A stretch of DNA of 64,000 nt, taken from contig NZ_CP080332.1 in assembly GCF_019456655.1 (NCBI RefSeq), forward strand, positions 3,658,001 through 3,722,000, in the 5' to 3' direction. The position numbers were made by a program, and so were the translations under genes. The notes below the pieces were generated by a model that saw only the letters and a program-made list of their open reading frames with translations, was not told where the DNA came from and ran no database searches. This DNA comes from Mycolicibacterium diernhoferi (GTDB lineage Bacteria > Actinomycetota > Actinomycetes > Mycobacteriales > Mycobacteriaceae). Below, piece after piece: positions 7,316-16,159 of the stretch (position 1 is its first letter; every line of letters begins with the position of its first letter).

Positions 7316-7786
7316 CACACACCACCGATCTGACCGGCGATTCCGCGTCGGATCCCCCACCGGCGACGCCGACATCCGACTCTGAGTCGGCGCCCCGAAC
7401 ACTCTGCACCACAACCTCTTTGACACCGGACGCACCGATGCCACCACCGGGCGGACCGGTCGCCAACGCCGACAGGCAGAGCCCCGACACGTCGCGAGCG
7501 CGCGATCACCGCGACGCCGTGGATGTTTGCTAGAAATGACTCCCCCGGCAAACCCCACACACTCGCCGAAACGCCGGGGGCATCGTCGACCACATGCGGG
7601 TCAAGGGTGAAAAACTGATTCCCCTGCTGTTATGCCGGGCATCGAGTCCGTGCCGCCCGTTCGGTCGAACCCGAGGAAACCCCACAACCATCGGTAACCG
7701 TGTGATAAAAACTTCTGACGAGAACGTCAATTACTTCGCCCAGATGGGTTCTGGCGAGATTCGACCGACACGGAGACAGCACTGCC
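7316..7786. other. Gene-free stretch between attR and the PE-PPE gene
   Basis: Short frames occur on both strands but none has a plausible protein sequence or ribosome site. The last 100 bp, with runs such as GTGATAAAAACTTCTGA, are AT-richer and probably contain the promoter of the downstream gene. No repeat or RNA gene was seen. Confidence 0.5.
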
Positions 7787-9148
7787 ATGGGAGCCCACCA
7801 CCGTCCCGGCCATGCCCGTAAGCGATCGGGTTATCGCGGCCGGGGACGTCATCGCGCGAAGACCCAACACACCTGGATGGGGCCGCTGACGGCCACCACC
7901 CTGTCGATATCGCTGATGGCGCCGGTCACCGCGCATGCCAGCACGCTGATATCGATCGGTGCGACCGGATCCTGGGCCAATACCCCGGTGACGGGCCTGC
8001 AGCGATGGCCGGTCACCAACAACTTCGGCGACCCGGTGACCGCCACCAGGGTCGTGGAGTACCCCGCCTCGCTCGGGTTCATCGGCATGTCGATGGAGGA
8101 CTCGGTCCTCCAGGGCGCCGCCGCACTCCTCAACGCCATCGAGTCGATATCCGGCCGGAAGATCGTCGCCTGTGAGAGTCAGGGCTGCCTGTCGGTCACC
8201 CGGCTGCTCATGCAGTTCGCGACCGATCACGGCACGGCTCCGGCGCGCGACGATCTGATCATCGTGATGATCGGTAACCCCGCCACCGCGGGCACCGGCG
8301 CATCGGCACAGAACGCCGGCGAGTACGAGCCGTTCTTCCGCATCACCTTTCCGGGCGCGACGCCCGAAACCCAGTACGAGACCGTCAATGTCACCCGCGA
8401 GTACGACTTCTTCGCCGATCGCCCGAGCACCGACCCGTCCGTACTGTCCATCCTGAACAACCTGGTGGCGTTCCTCGTCGTCCACCCGTTCTACGCGGAC
8501 GTCGACATGGACGACCCGGAGAACCTCATCAAGGTGGTGGGAAACACCACCTACGTCCTGATTCCCACGAAGCAGCTTCCGATGCTGCAGTCGCTCTATG
8601 ACGCGGCCCGCGCCTGGCAGCGACTCACCGGCCAGACGGACCTGCTCGAGGACGTGGAGGCGCTCGACGCCCGACTGCGCGCGATCATCGACCAGGACTA
8701 TGACCGCAGCGGATTCGTTCCCCAGGGGTCGCTGTCACAGGAGACCGAAAGTCCGGATGTGGATTCCGCAGAGCCCGAGGCTCACACCGCAGACGACCGG
8801 GGTGAGGACACCGTGACCGCCTGGCCCGCCGAGGAACAGTCCCAGGGTGCGGGCTCCGAGTCGACGAACCCGCTTGAGCCCGAACAGGAATCGGTGCGCA
8901 CCGACGAGACGCAGGTCGATCTGTCTGCGGACGAGGACGACGAGCCCTCAGAAAACGAGGACCCGATCGAAGCCGTGGACGACGACGAGGACGAAGCCGA
9001 CCTTTCCACCGGCGAGGAGGACGAGAAGTCCGCGCCGGACGACTCCGAGCCCGCCGGTGCGTCGACCCCGTCGAGCTCAGGCGCGGAATCGGATTCGACG
9101 TCCGAATCACCGGGCAGCGACACCGGCGGCCGACCGGCATCGGTCTGA
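7787..9148 (+). CDS. Exported PE-PPE-domain serine hydrolase with acidic tail
   Basis: A 453-residue protein. A basic N-terminus (RKRSGYRGRGRHRAK) is followed by a hydrophobic signal (GPLTATTLSISLMAP) with likely cleavage near AHA-S around residue 51. Residues about 52-315 match the PE-PPE alpha/beta-hydrolase domain: VVEYPASLGFIG, the nucleophile elbow ACESQG (Ser131), EYDFFADRPS, VVHPFY and YVLIPTKQLPML. The family acts as esterase or acyltransferase on acyl substrates in the cell envelope. Here it lacks the PE or PPE N-terminal module and has a plain signal peptide. Residues about 320-453 are an Asp/Glu/Ser-rich disordered tail. It converges on the glycoside hydrolase gene, which has a similar acidic tail. 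Confidence 0.8.
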   Translation: MGAHHRPGHARKRSGYRGRGRHRAKTQHTWMGPLTATTLSISLMAPVTAHASTLISIGATGSWANTPVTGLQRWPVTNNFGDPVTATRVVEYPASLGFIGMSMEDSVLQGAAALLNAIESISGRKIVACESQGCLSVTRLLMQFATDHGTAPARDDLIIVMIGNPATAGTGASAQNAGEYEPFFRITFPGATPETQYETVNVTREYDFFADRPSTDPSVLSILNNLVAFLVVHPFYADVDMDDPENLIKVVGNTTYVLIPTKQLPMLQSLYDAARAWQRLTGQTDLLEDVEALDARLRAIIDQDYDRSGFVPQGSLSQETESPDVDSAEPEAHTADDRGEDTVTAWPAEEQSQGAGSESTNPLEPEQESVRTDETQVDLSADEDDEPSENEDPIEAVDDDEDEADLSTGEEDEKSAPDDSEPAGASTPSSSGAESDSTSESPGSDTGGRPASV

Positions 9149-9172
9149 CCTCACCGGGGCCCGGACACGAAG

Positions 9173-9210
9173 CTGCCGCTGTGGGAATGTCCGAGTTCCC
9201 ACAGCGGCAG
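9173..9210. terminator. Bidirectional terminator between convergent secreted-protein genes
   Basis: A perfect 15-bp inverted repeat (9173-9187 with 9196-9210) with an 8-nt loop lies between the two convergent stops at 9148 and 9234. There is no T-run on either side, as is common in mycobacteria. Confidence 0.75.
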
Positions 9211-9233
9211 AGCCTCGCGCCCCCGATTAGGTG

Positions 9234-11276
9234 CTAGTCGTCACTGCCCGAATCCGAACCGGAACCCGAAGCGGCTCCGGAGCTCTGGCGAGCCGGTGTC
9301 CGTGACTCCTGGCTGCTTTCGCTGTCGGTCCGCACCGCCTTGCGCAGTCCCCGCGGGGTGCGCGTGTTCAGCTCCTGGCGTGCCTTCAGGCTGGGCCCCG
9401 CGGTCTCCCGCACCTCCGGCGAAGCGGTCTCGTTCGAGTCGGTGGCCGCGAAGTCGCGCTTGCCGGTGACCGACGTGGTGGCCTTCTTCTCCGCCACGGT
9501 GCCGGCTTCCTCGGACTCGTCGGTGACCTTCTCGTTCTCGGTCTCGGTGACATCCGCCTCGGGCTGGGTGGCCGGTTCGGACACGACGTCCTCGGACTCC
9601 GTCACCTCGTCGGCTGGGACCTCGTCGGTGATCTCCTCGGTGATCTCGTCGGCGACCTCGTCGACGGGAGCTTCCTCGGCGGGAACCTCTTCGACGACCG
9701 GCAGCTCCTCGGCGACCTGCTCCTCGGTGACGACCTCGACAGCGCTCTCCTGGACCTGCTGCACCGACTTCACATCTGCAACGGAATCCTTTGCATCAGT
9801 GACGGTTTCGATTTCGGCCCCGGCGTCCTTGGTGCTGTCGGCGGGTCCGTCGGTGACCGACTCCGGTGCATCGCCCACCAGGGCCCCGGCACCGGCCATC
9901 CGAGCGCTCGCGGTCGTCTTGGGCGTGGTCTTCTTGCCGAACAGCCCGCCGAACAGGCTGTTCAGGGCCGAACTGAACGCGGACACCAGATTCGGGAACA
10001 CATTGAACATTCCGCTGACGGCCTTCTGGATCGCCTTCAGGAAGGCGGCGATGGGGTTGGGGGCGCCGGCGCCCGCACCCGGCCCCTGACCGGGGCCGGT
10101 GCCCGGGTCCGGGTTCGGGTTGGTCAGCAGTTCGATCAGATCCTTGATGATCTGCCCGACCGGCTTCATGGTGCCGTCCGGCCGGAAGATGCCGAAGTGG
10201 GCCTCGTTGTTGTTCGGGTTCCCGTTCAGCCAGTCCTTGATGGTGTAGAGGAACACCGGTCCGGCACCGGCGATCGTCTGCCAGGTCTCGATCATGTCCT
10301 TGATGAACTCGGCCTGCCTGGCCTCGGTCATCGCGTTGGTCGGCATACCGTACTCGGTCATCCAGATCTTGAGCTGCTGCTGCCCTTCGGTCAGGAAGGA
10401 GTCCATCAGCGCGCGGATCTGTCGCAGCTGGGTCAACGGCGCATCCTGCCAGGCGTTGCCCTGGGCCTGCGAGAACTTCCAGGTCATGTTGTACGAGTGG
10501 AAGGACAGCGCGTCGAAGTACCCGTTGGCGCCTGCTTCGTACATCTTGCGGACGAAGTCCACCGGGTTCATGGTCAAACCGGCCATGCTCATCCCGGCGC
10601 CCACGACACCGCCGATGACGGTGATGTCGGTACCGAGCTGCGCTGCGGCCTGCTTCAACGCGGTGTAGGTGACCTTCAGCATCTCGGTGTACGCGGTCGG
10701 ATTGAGGGTGTTCCAGAACTGCACCGAGTTGGGCTCGTTCCACACCTCGTACGCGGAGATCTTGTCGCCGTAACGCAGTGCCACCGACTTGGCGAAGTCC
10801 GCGAAGCGGTTGAAGTTGGACGGCTGCCCGTTGAGCGGCAGCCCGTTGGTGGCCCAGTTGGGGGTCGAGTTCAGCACGCCGAGGATGCCCATGCCACGCG
10901 CCGAGATAGCGTTCACCACCATGTCTAGCTGATCCCACCGGGGGGCACCCAGGCCCAGCGGGGTATCGGGGTGCAGCGGCTGCACGCCGGCCCACGGCAC
11001 CAGGATGCGGACGTTCGTGACGCCCAGTGACTGCATCAGGTCGAGCCGCTCGTTGATCTCGGCGAGACTCCCGGCCCAATACATGTCGGAATCAGAGATG
11101 CCGATGGTCGACGGCGCCTCATCGATTTGCGCGACCTGCATCACGTTGTATGACCGCTGTTTGGTCAGCGGCAAGACCTGTTGGCTTGCCGTAGCCGCGA
11201 AAAGTGATGCAGCTATCAAAGCGATCACCCCTCGCACGGCAACGTGGCGAATCGGCTTACGCATCTGATCCCACAT
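9234..11276 (-). CDS. Secreted glycoside hydrolase (clan A, GH5/GH39-like) with acidic repeat tail
   Basis: A 680-residue protein starting at 11276 (MWDQMRKPIRH), chosen for the GGGAG site just upstream and the signal peptide that follows (VIALIAASLFAATASQQ). The catalytic part (about 55-400) is a TIM barrel of clan GH-A: the acid/base Glu is E181 in EVWNEPNS and the likely nucleophile is E308 in WMTEYGMPT. Segments such as GILGVLNSTPNWAT and YFDALSFHSYN fit GH39/PslG-like endoglycosidases. Substrate is unknown; a cell-envelope or matrix polysaccharide is plausible. After a Pro/Gly linker, residues about 490-680 are Glu/Val/Ala/Asp/Pro-rich with degenerate repeats (EEVPAEEAPVDEVADE), probably disordered. 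It converges with the PE-PPE hydrolase gene. Confidence 0.82.
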   Translation of the reverse strand: MWDQMRKPIRHVAVRGVIALIAASLFAATASQQVLPLTKQRSYNVMQVAQIDEAPSTIGISDSDMYWAGSLAEINERLDLMQSLGVTNVRILVPWAGVQPLHPDTPLGLGAPRWDQLDMVVNAISARGMGILGVLNSTPNWATNGLPLNGQPSNFNRFADFAKSVALRYGDKISAYEVWNEPNSVQFWNTLNPTAYTEMLKVTYTALKQAAAQLGTDITVIGGVVGAGMSMAGLTMNPVDFVRKMYEAGANGYFDALSFHSYNMTWKFSQAQGNAWQDAPLTQLRQIRALMDSFLTEGQQQLKIWMTEYGMPTNAMTEARQAEFIKDMIETWQTIAGAGPVFLYTIKDWLNGNPNNNEAHFGIFRPDGTMKPVGQIIKDLIELLTNPNPDPGTGPGQGPGAGAGAPNPIAAFLKAIQKAVSGMFNVFPNLVSAFSSALNSLFGGLFGKKTTPKTTASARMAGAGALVGDAPESVTDGPADSTKDAGAEIETVTDAKDSVADVKSVQQVQESAVEVVTEEQVAEELPVVEEVPAEEAPVDEVADEITEEITDEVPADEVTESEDVVSEPATQPEADVTETENEKVTDESEEAGTVAEKKATTSVTGKRDFAATDSNETASPEVRETAGPSLKARQELNTRTPRGLRKAVRTDSESSQESRTPARQSSGAASGSGSDSGSDD

Positions 11277-11755
11277 GGCGACTCCCGTTCTTACATGCGC
11301 AAGTTCGGACCCTGACCTCGCGCTGAGCAAAAATTAACCCATGCAGCAGCAAATTGCGAAACTTTCGAATAAGTCCAGTTTGGACGCATTTTGTTACGCG
11401 GGATTACCCTTTTCTAGCAAAGTCGCGTCAGGGGGTGTCGTAATCAAATCGAGACATCGGCGCGCGAAACTGGCAAAGATTTTTCGAAACAAGATCGAGG
11501 CTCGCCCGAGATGCGACTGTGACCTGTTTCACAGCAGTTTGCTGGTCGGAGGCCGTTTGTCGCCCCGGGCCGACCGCTCACCGGGTCACCCGCCGCCGGT
11601 TGGCGAATATTGACGCCATCGTTAGCTAATCTGTGCCCCTGTCCCCCGATTGGCGGACACCGCACATCCGTCAATTTCTGGACAAACATCGCCCGCCGTC
11701 CGCGCGGATCGACGAAATCGGGCATTTTCGGTCAACCGGGCGGGAGTACGCTCCG
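11277..11755. other. Divergent promoter region, no gene seen
   Basis: This stretch lies between the starts of the glycoside hydrolase (minus) and the cyclase (plus). Bases 11330-11500 are distinctly AT-richer than the neighbourhood. A 90-codon plus-strand frame from 11341 has no ribosome site and no recognisable protein, and I do not count it. The cyclase frame is open back to 11633. Confidence 0.45.
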
Positions 11756-13066
11756 ATGGTGGCTGTCACGGGGCCTCGCGGGTGCCTGCCCGACCTTCCG
11801 GAAGGTCGCCGGGACTACGAAGACGCGGCGAGCAGACGGCGTGCGACGCTGACCATCAGCACCCGGATCGCCGCCACGATCGTGGCGGCGTACGGCGTCG
11901 TCGAGATGATCCTCATCCCCCAGGCCACCCATATCTGGCTGGTCAATCTCGCGACCGCGGCCGTTTTCATCGCCATCCCGCTGCTGTACCGCTTCGGCCC
12001 ACTGGTCGCCGCCACGGTGTTCGTGACGCTGGCGTACGCCTTCACCGCGTACGCGTGCAGCCAGCTCGGCACCGACACCGGACTGCAGTTCTACTTCTTC
12101 GTCGGTGCGGCGCTGATCATTCTGGTGATCGGTGGCGACCATCTCGCCATCGCATCGGTGCTGGCCGCGTCCGGAGCCGGTCTCGCGATCGCCCTGGAGT
12201 GGCTCGTCGTCCCCAATACCGGGATCTTCTCGGAGTCCCGGATGCAGGTCAGTTTCGCCGTCACGGTGGCCGCAGCAAGCTTGATGATGCTCATCGTGGT
12301 CGGGTCGGCGATGCGCCGGATCGACCGCGCCGAGAATGCGCTGCGGCTCGAATTCGCGAAATCCGAAGCGTTGCTGGCCAACATCCTTCCGGACAGCATC
12401 GCCACCCGGCTCAAGGACCGCGATGACGCGATCATCGCGGACGGGTACGAGGATGCCTCGATCCTGTTCGCCGACATCGCCGGATACACCAAGCGCGCCA
12501 GCGATACCGACCCTGCCGAGCTGGTGTTGTTCCTCAACCGGTTGTTCACCGATTTCGATGCACTCGTCGACCGGCACGGCCTGGAGAAGATCAAGACCAG
12601 CGGCGATTCGTACATGGTGGTCAGCGGCGTCCCCCAGCCCCGTCCCGACCACCTGGAGTCCCTGGCGTGCCTGGCCCTGGACATGGCCGCCGCGGTCGAC
12701 GGCCTGCGCGATCAGCAGGGCCGCGAAGTGCCGCTGCGGATCGGCATCGCCGCCGGCCCGGTGGTGGCGGGAGTGGTCGGCTCGCGCAAGTTCTTCTATG
12801 ACGTCTGGGGCGATGCGGTCAATGTGGCCTCGCGGATGGAGAGCACCGATGTGGAGGGACGCATTCAGGTGCCCCAGGACGTCTACGACCGCATCAACGC
12901 CAGCTATGTGTTCGAAGAGCGCGGCGAGGTGGAGGTGAAGGGTAAGGGGGCCATGCACACCTGGTACCTCGTCGGCCGCCGCCCCGCGCCCGGAAACGGC
13001 GAGCGGGTGTCCGACCCCGCCGCGCTACGCGACGGGGTCTCACCCGGACCGGGTCACACCTTGTAG
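11756..13066 (+). CDS. cya: Membrane-bound class III adenylyl cyclase (Rv1625c orthologue)
   Basis: A 436-residue cyclase making cAMP from ATP. It has a short cytosolic N-terminus, six membrane helices (about 35-185), a helical linker (RIDRAENALRLEFAKSE) and a C-terminal catalytic domain. The catalytic residues of a homodimeric mammalian-type cyclase are present: metal-binding D240 (FADIAGYT) and D284 (TSGDSYM), purine-selecting K280 (EKIKT) and D353 (VWGDAVN), and transition-state N356 and R360 (NVASRMES). Identity with M. tuberculosis Rv1625c is obvious along the whole length. The start at 11756 is preferred because GGGAG lies 9 bases upstream; the frame stays open to 11633. The 3' end overlaps the convergent dps gene by 13 bp. 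Confidence 0.93.
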   Translation: MVAVTGPRGCLPDLPEGRRDYEDAASRRRATLTISTRIAATIVAAYGVVEMILIPQATHIWLVNLATAAVFIAIPLLYRFGPLVAATVFVTLAYAFTAYACSQLGTDTGLQFYFFVGAALIILVIGGDHLAIASVLAASGAGLAIALEWLVVPNTGIFSESRMQVSFAVTVAAASLMMLIVVGSAMRRIDRAENALRLEFAKSEALLANILPDSIATRLKDRDDAIIADGYEDASILFADIAGYTKRASDTDPAELVLFLNRLFTDFDALVDRHGLEKIKTSGDSYMVVSGVPQPRPDHLESLACLALDMAAAVDGLRDQQGREVPLRIGIAAGPVVAGVVGSRKFFYDVWGDAVNVASRMESTDVEGRIQVPQDVYDRINASYVFEERGEVEVKGKGAMHTWYLVGRRPAPGNGERVSDPAALRDGVSPGPGHTL

Positions 13067-13551
13067 TTCTCGGCCTTGATCAACCAGGCCCGCTTCTCCA
13101 GCCCCTCGATCAGCTGGTGCAGGATGTCGGCGCTGGTGGGATCTTCGGCGTCCACCCCATCGTGGACGGCCCGCAGGGTGTCCACCGCCGCGTAGACGCG
13201 GGCACTGACCAGATCGACGACGTCGGCGGTGCTGCGCTCGTAGGGCGGGAACTCGGGCAGTGTGGTGGTGGCCGCCACGGTGTCGGTGCGACCGTCTGCG
13301 GGCGCCTGCAGCGCCCGCATCCGCTCGGCGACCGTGTCACTGCCGTCGCGCGCGAAGTCGACCAGGTCGTCCAGTTGCAGATGCAGGTCGCGGAAGTTGC
13401 TGCCCACCACGTTCCAGTGCGCCTGCTTGCCCTGCAGGTGCAGTTCGATCAGGTCGACCAGAACCTGCTGCAGACTGGCCCGCAGTTCGGGCGATGCCTG
13501 GAAGCCCTGGATGTCGGAATCGGTGCGTCGGGTGCTCGGTGAAGTGGTCAT
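13054..13551 (-). CDS. dps2: Dps-family mini-ferritin (Dps2 type)
   Basis: A 165-residue four-helix protein that should form a dodecamer, oxidise Fe(II) and store iron, protecting DNA from oxidants. The inter-subunit ferroxidase ligands are in place: H45 in KQAHWNVVG, and D72/E76 in SDTVAERM. Spacing of 27 between His and Asp fits the family. The N-terminal tail is short and only mildly basic, which argues for weak DNA binding. In M. smegmatis a Dps2 gene adjoins the same cyclase gene, as I recall, which supports the symbol. It converges on cya with a 13-bp overlap. Confidence 0.88.
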   Translation of the reverse strand: MTTSPSTRRTDSDIQGFQASPELRASLQQVLVDLIELHLQGKQAHWNVVGSNFRDLHLQLDDLVDFARDGSDTVAERMRALQAPADGRTDTVAATTTLPEFPPYERSTADVVDLVSARVYAAVDTLRAVHDGVDAEDPTSADILHQLIEGLEKRAWLIKAENYKV

Positions 13552-13579
13552 GCACAGTCCAACCCCGTCTTTTCTGGAA

Positions 13580-15445
13580 TCATTCCAGAAACGACGGATC
13601 TTTTCGCTGCTGGTCCTGCTGGCTCAGCAGCCGGGCGTAGCCGGCGCCCATCCCCAACAGCACCAGCCCGACCACGATGAAGACCGCCACCCGGAAGATG
13701 CCGTCGAGGGTGCCCAGATCGAAGAGGAACAGTTTGGCCACCGCCGCGGCCACCAAGGCCATCCCACCGCCGATGGGCACCGAGCGCTCCGCCCGGTCCA
13801 GTCGCGCCGCGTATCCGAACAACCCGGCCGCCAACACGATCCAGCAGATGGTCGCCGCCATGTGTCCGGCCAGGAAACCGCCGCCGGTACCGCCGATGAG
13901 GACACCCGCGGTCACGGTGAACACCGTCACCGCGTAGCCGATCACCACCGCCGCGGCGGCGATCAGCAGCCGACCGGTGTCCGCGTCACCGCGACGACTC
14001 AGCGCCCACGCCTGCGCCAGCGCGTACAGCGTCAGCAGCACGCTGGACACCAGCACGGAAACGGCTTCGGTGGTTGCCATGACGGTCGCCGATGTCAGTG
14101 TCGGCGGGGATGCCAGCGCCAGATAGTAGGTGCCGCCGACGGCACCGAAACCCAGCGCCGCCCACTGCGCCGGGACGCTGTGCCGTCCGGCAACGGCCAC
14201 CACCACCGCCAGGGCCAACAGCACCGGGCCGGCCACCTCGCCGTCGAAGGCGACCGCGACGGCCACCAGGGCGGCGACCGCCGACAGCGCCGACCACACC
14301 TGCCGCACAGCGGAGGTGACACCGGGCCACCGCGCCCCCAGCAGCACGACCGCCAGCACGGCGGCCGCCAGGGCCGCGATGATCAGCGCGGCGGGCACCC
14401 GCCCGACGGCCGCGGACACCCCGAGCACGGGCAGCGCACCCGCCGCCGCGAGCAGCGCGAGACCGGTCCGGTGAGCACTGCCGGGCAGCAGGATGAGCGC
14501 CGAACCGATGGCCAGCAGCGCGGCGACCGCCGCCGCGGCCGCCAGCCACGGGCGGTACTCCGAGCCGAAGGCCGCCCCGAGCAGGGCCAGCAGTACCGGC
14601 CCGCTGCCGGCGACGACCCGCGCGGCGAACATCGCGGTCCAGTCCCGGCCCAACTGCACTGGCAGGGTCACCGCCGCCAGTGCCAGCATGAAACCCACCA
14701 GCAGCAACGTGATGTCGCCGGTCACCACCGGCGCGAGGACCGTCAGCGGCACCAGCACCAACAGGCCGAGGTGTTCGGAGTCCCACCGCCGGGCCAGCGT
14801 GAGCCCACCGCCGGCGATCACCGCCGAGATCACCAACCCGGCCACCGCGGGCACCCACTCATAGACGGTGGTGACCGCGATGACATCTATATACGCCGCG
14901 GCGATACCGGTGGCGGCCAACGCGATGGCGCCGACCCGGCCGCCGGGGCGGGCGTACAGCCGCAGCGCCACCGCGACGAGTCCGCCGGCGAGCACCGCAC
15001 CGGCGGCCACCCGCACGGGTGGGGCGAGCAGGCCGGCCTGGGCGGCGAGCACCACCAGCAGGACCACACCGATCAGCGTCACCGCGACACCCGCCGCGGC
15101 CAACGCCTTGCCGATCCAGTTCTGTGGGGGCTGTGCGGGGTGCTGCGCCGCAGCCGCCGGCGGCTGCGGCGTCGAAACCAGCGGAGGCGGCTGCTGCGGG
15201 GTCGGCGCGGGATACCCCGCGTACGGGTACTGGGCTTGCGGGTACTGGGAGTAGTACTGCTGATACTGCGCTGCGGTCCAGGCGGGTTGGGCCGGCGGCT
15301 GCGTCGCGGCCGGGCCGGGGACCGGTGGCGTGGCCTGCAGGGAGTCGGCCAGTTGCGTCAGTTCGGCCGACGCCCGGGCCAACGTCTGGGACAGCGTCAC
15401 GAACTCCGCGGACAGCCGCGCGAGCACCTGCTGAGGTTCGGTCAT
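13580..15445 (-). CDS. DUF2339 polytopic membrane protein
   Basis: A 621-residue protein. Residues about 1-35 are a helical segment (QQVLARLSAEFVTLSQTLARASAEL, partly quoted: VLARLSAEFVTLSQ). A Pro/Gln/Tyr-rich linker follows, then about 18 membrane helices from near residue 100 to the end, very rich in Ala, Val and Leu. This matches DUF2339, whose function is unknown. The start at 15445 (MTEPQQV) is chosen; an in-frame ATG lies 12 codons earlier. It sits between dps2 and a two-component system on the same strand, without clear operon linkage. Confidence 0.75.
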   Translation of the reverse strand: MTEPQQVLARLSAEFVTLSQTLARASAELTQLADSLQATPPVPGPAATQPPAQPAWTAAQYQQYYSQYPQAQYPYAGYPAPTPQQPPPLVSTPQPPAAAAQHPAQPPQNWIGKALAAAGVAVTLIGVVLLVVLAAQAGLLAPPVRVAAGAVLAGGLVAVALRLYARPGGRVGAIALAATGIAAAYIDVIAVTTVYEWVPAVAGLVISAVIAGGGLTLARRWDSEHLGLLVLVPLTVLAPVVTGDITLLLVGFMLALAAVTLPVQLGRDWTAMFAARVVAGSGPVLLALLGAAFGSEYRPWLAAAAAVAALLAIGSALILLPGSAHRTGLALLAAAGALPVLGVSAAVGRVPAALIIAALAAAVLAVVLLGARWPGVTSAVRQVWSALSAVAALVAVAVAFDGEVAGPVLLALAVVVAVAGRHSVPAQWAALGFGAVGGTYYLALASPPTLTSATVMATTEAVSVLVSSVLLTLYALAQAWALSRRGDADTGRLLIAAAAVVIGYAVTVFTVTAGVLIGGTGGGFLAGHMAATICWIVLAAGLFGYAARLDRAERSVPIGGGMALVAAAVAKLFLFDLGTLDGIFRVAVFIVVGLVLLGMGAGYARLLSQQDQQRKDPSFLE

Positions 15446-15505
15446 CTGCTCATCGTGGCGTATCGGGATGCCCGAAGACATGAGTAGGACTACTCGACTG
15501 CCTAC

Positions 15506-16159
15506 CTATTGATCAAGTCCGTGCTCGATCGCGTACCGGGTCGCCTCCACCCGGTTGGCGACCTGAAGCTTGCGGAAGGTGGCCTGGACGTGGTTTTCCA
15601 CGGTGCGGTGACTCAACGACAGCCGTTGCGCAATCTGCTTGGCGGTCAACCCCTTCGCGACGTACCGCAGGATCTCGGTCTCCCGATCGGTCAGGCTCGG
15701 CACGGCCGGGGCGCCGGAGGCGGCGTCGGGTCCGGTCTGGGCGATCCGCCGGTACTCTCCCAACACCAGCCCGGCCAGCCCGGGAGTGAAGACCGCCCGG
15801 CCCGCGGCGGTGGACCGAACCGCTTCGCTCAGTTCGGTTTTCGAGGCACTCTTGACGAGATAGCCGCTCGCGCCGGCCTTCACCGCCTCGAGCACGTCGG
15901 CGCGCTCGTCGGAGGCCGAGAGCACCAACACCCGCGAGGACGGGGAGACCGCCAGCACTTCCAGCGTGGCCTGGGCTCCGGTCCCGTCGGACAGCTGCAT
16001 GTCCATCACGACCACGCCGGGTTGCACCACCTCGGCCCGCCGGCGTGCGGTGGCCACCCCGTCCGCGGTGGCCACCACCTCGAAACCCGCCTCGGTGAGA
16101 TCCCGGGCGACCGCATCGCGCCAGATCGGGTGATCGTCGACCACCATCACGGTGGTCAC
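15506..16159 (-). CDS. NarL/LuxR-family response regulator
   Basis: A 217-residue regulator: receiver domain with the acidic pair in VVDDHPIW and phospho-acceptor D53 (VVMDMQLSDG), conserved Lys in YLVKSASK, and a C-terminal LuxR helix-turn-helix (LTDRETEILRYVAKG, then SHRTVENHVQATFRKL). The GTG start at 16159 overlaps the stop of the kinase gene (GTGA), so the pair is coupled. Upstream frame extension is possible but unneeded. Targets are unknown; the ABC importer genes upstream on the same strand are candidates by position. Confidence 0.9.
   Translation of the reverse strand: MTTVMVVDDHPIWRDAVARDLTEAGFEVVATADGVATARRRAEVVQPGVVVMDMQLSDGTGAQATLEVLAVSPSSRVLVLSASDERADVLEAVKAGASGYLVKSASKTELSEAVRSTAAGRAVFTPGLAGLVLGEYRRIAQTGPDAASGAPAVPSLTDRETEILRYVAKGLTAKQIAQRLSLSHRTVENHVQATFRKLQVANRVEATRYAIEHGLDQ

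Noticed and set aside
7264..7533. An 89-codon frame starting across attR
   Set aside because: Its start lies within the tRNA-derived repeat and the protein is Pro/Thr-rich with no ribosome site; it is explained by chance.
11341..11613. A 90-codon plus-strand frame in the AT-richer gap before cya
   Set aside because: There is no ribosome site and no recognisable sequence; the region is better read as divergent promoters.
13262..15487. A 741-codon plus-strand frame
   Set aside because: It is antisense to the DUF2339 gene. The product is low-complexity Arg/Gln/His-rich and begins inside dps2.
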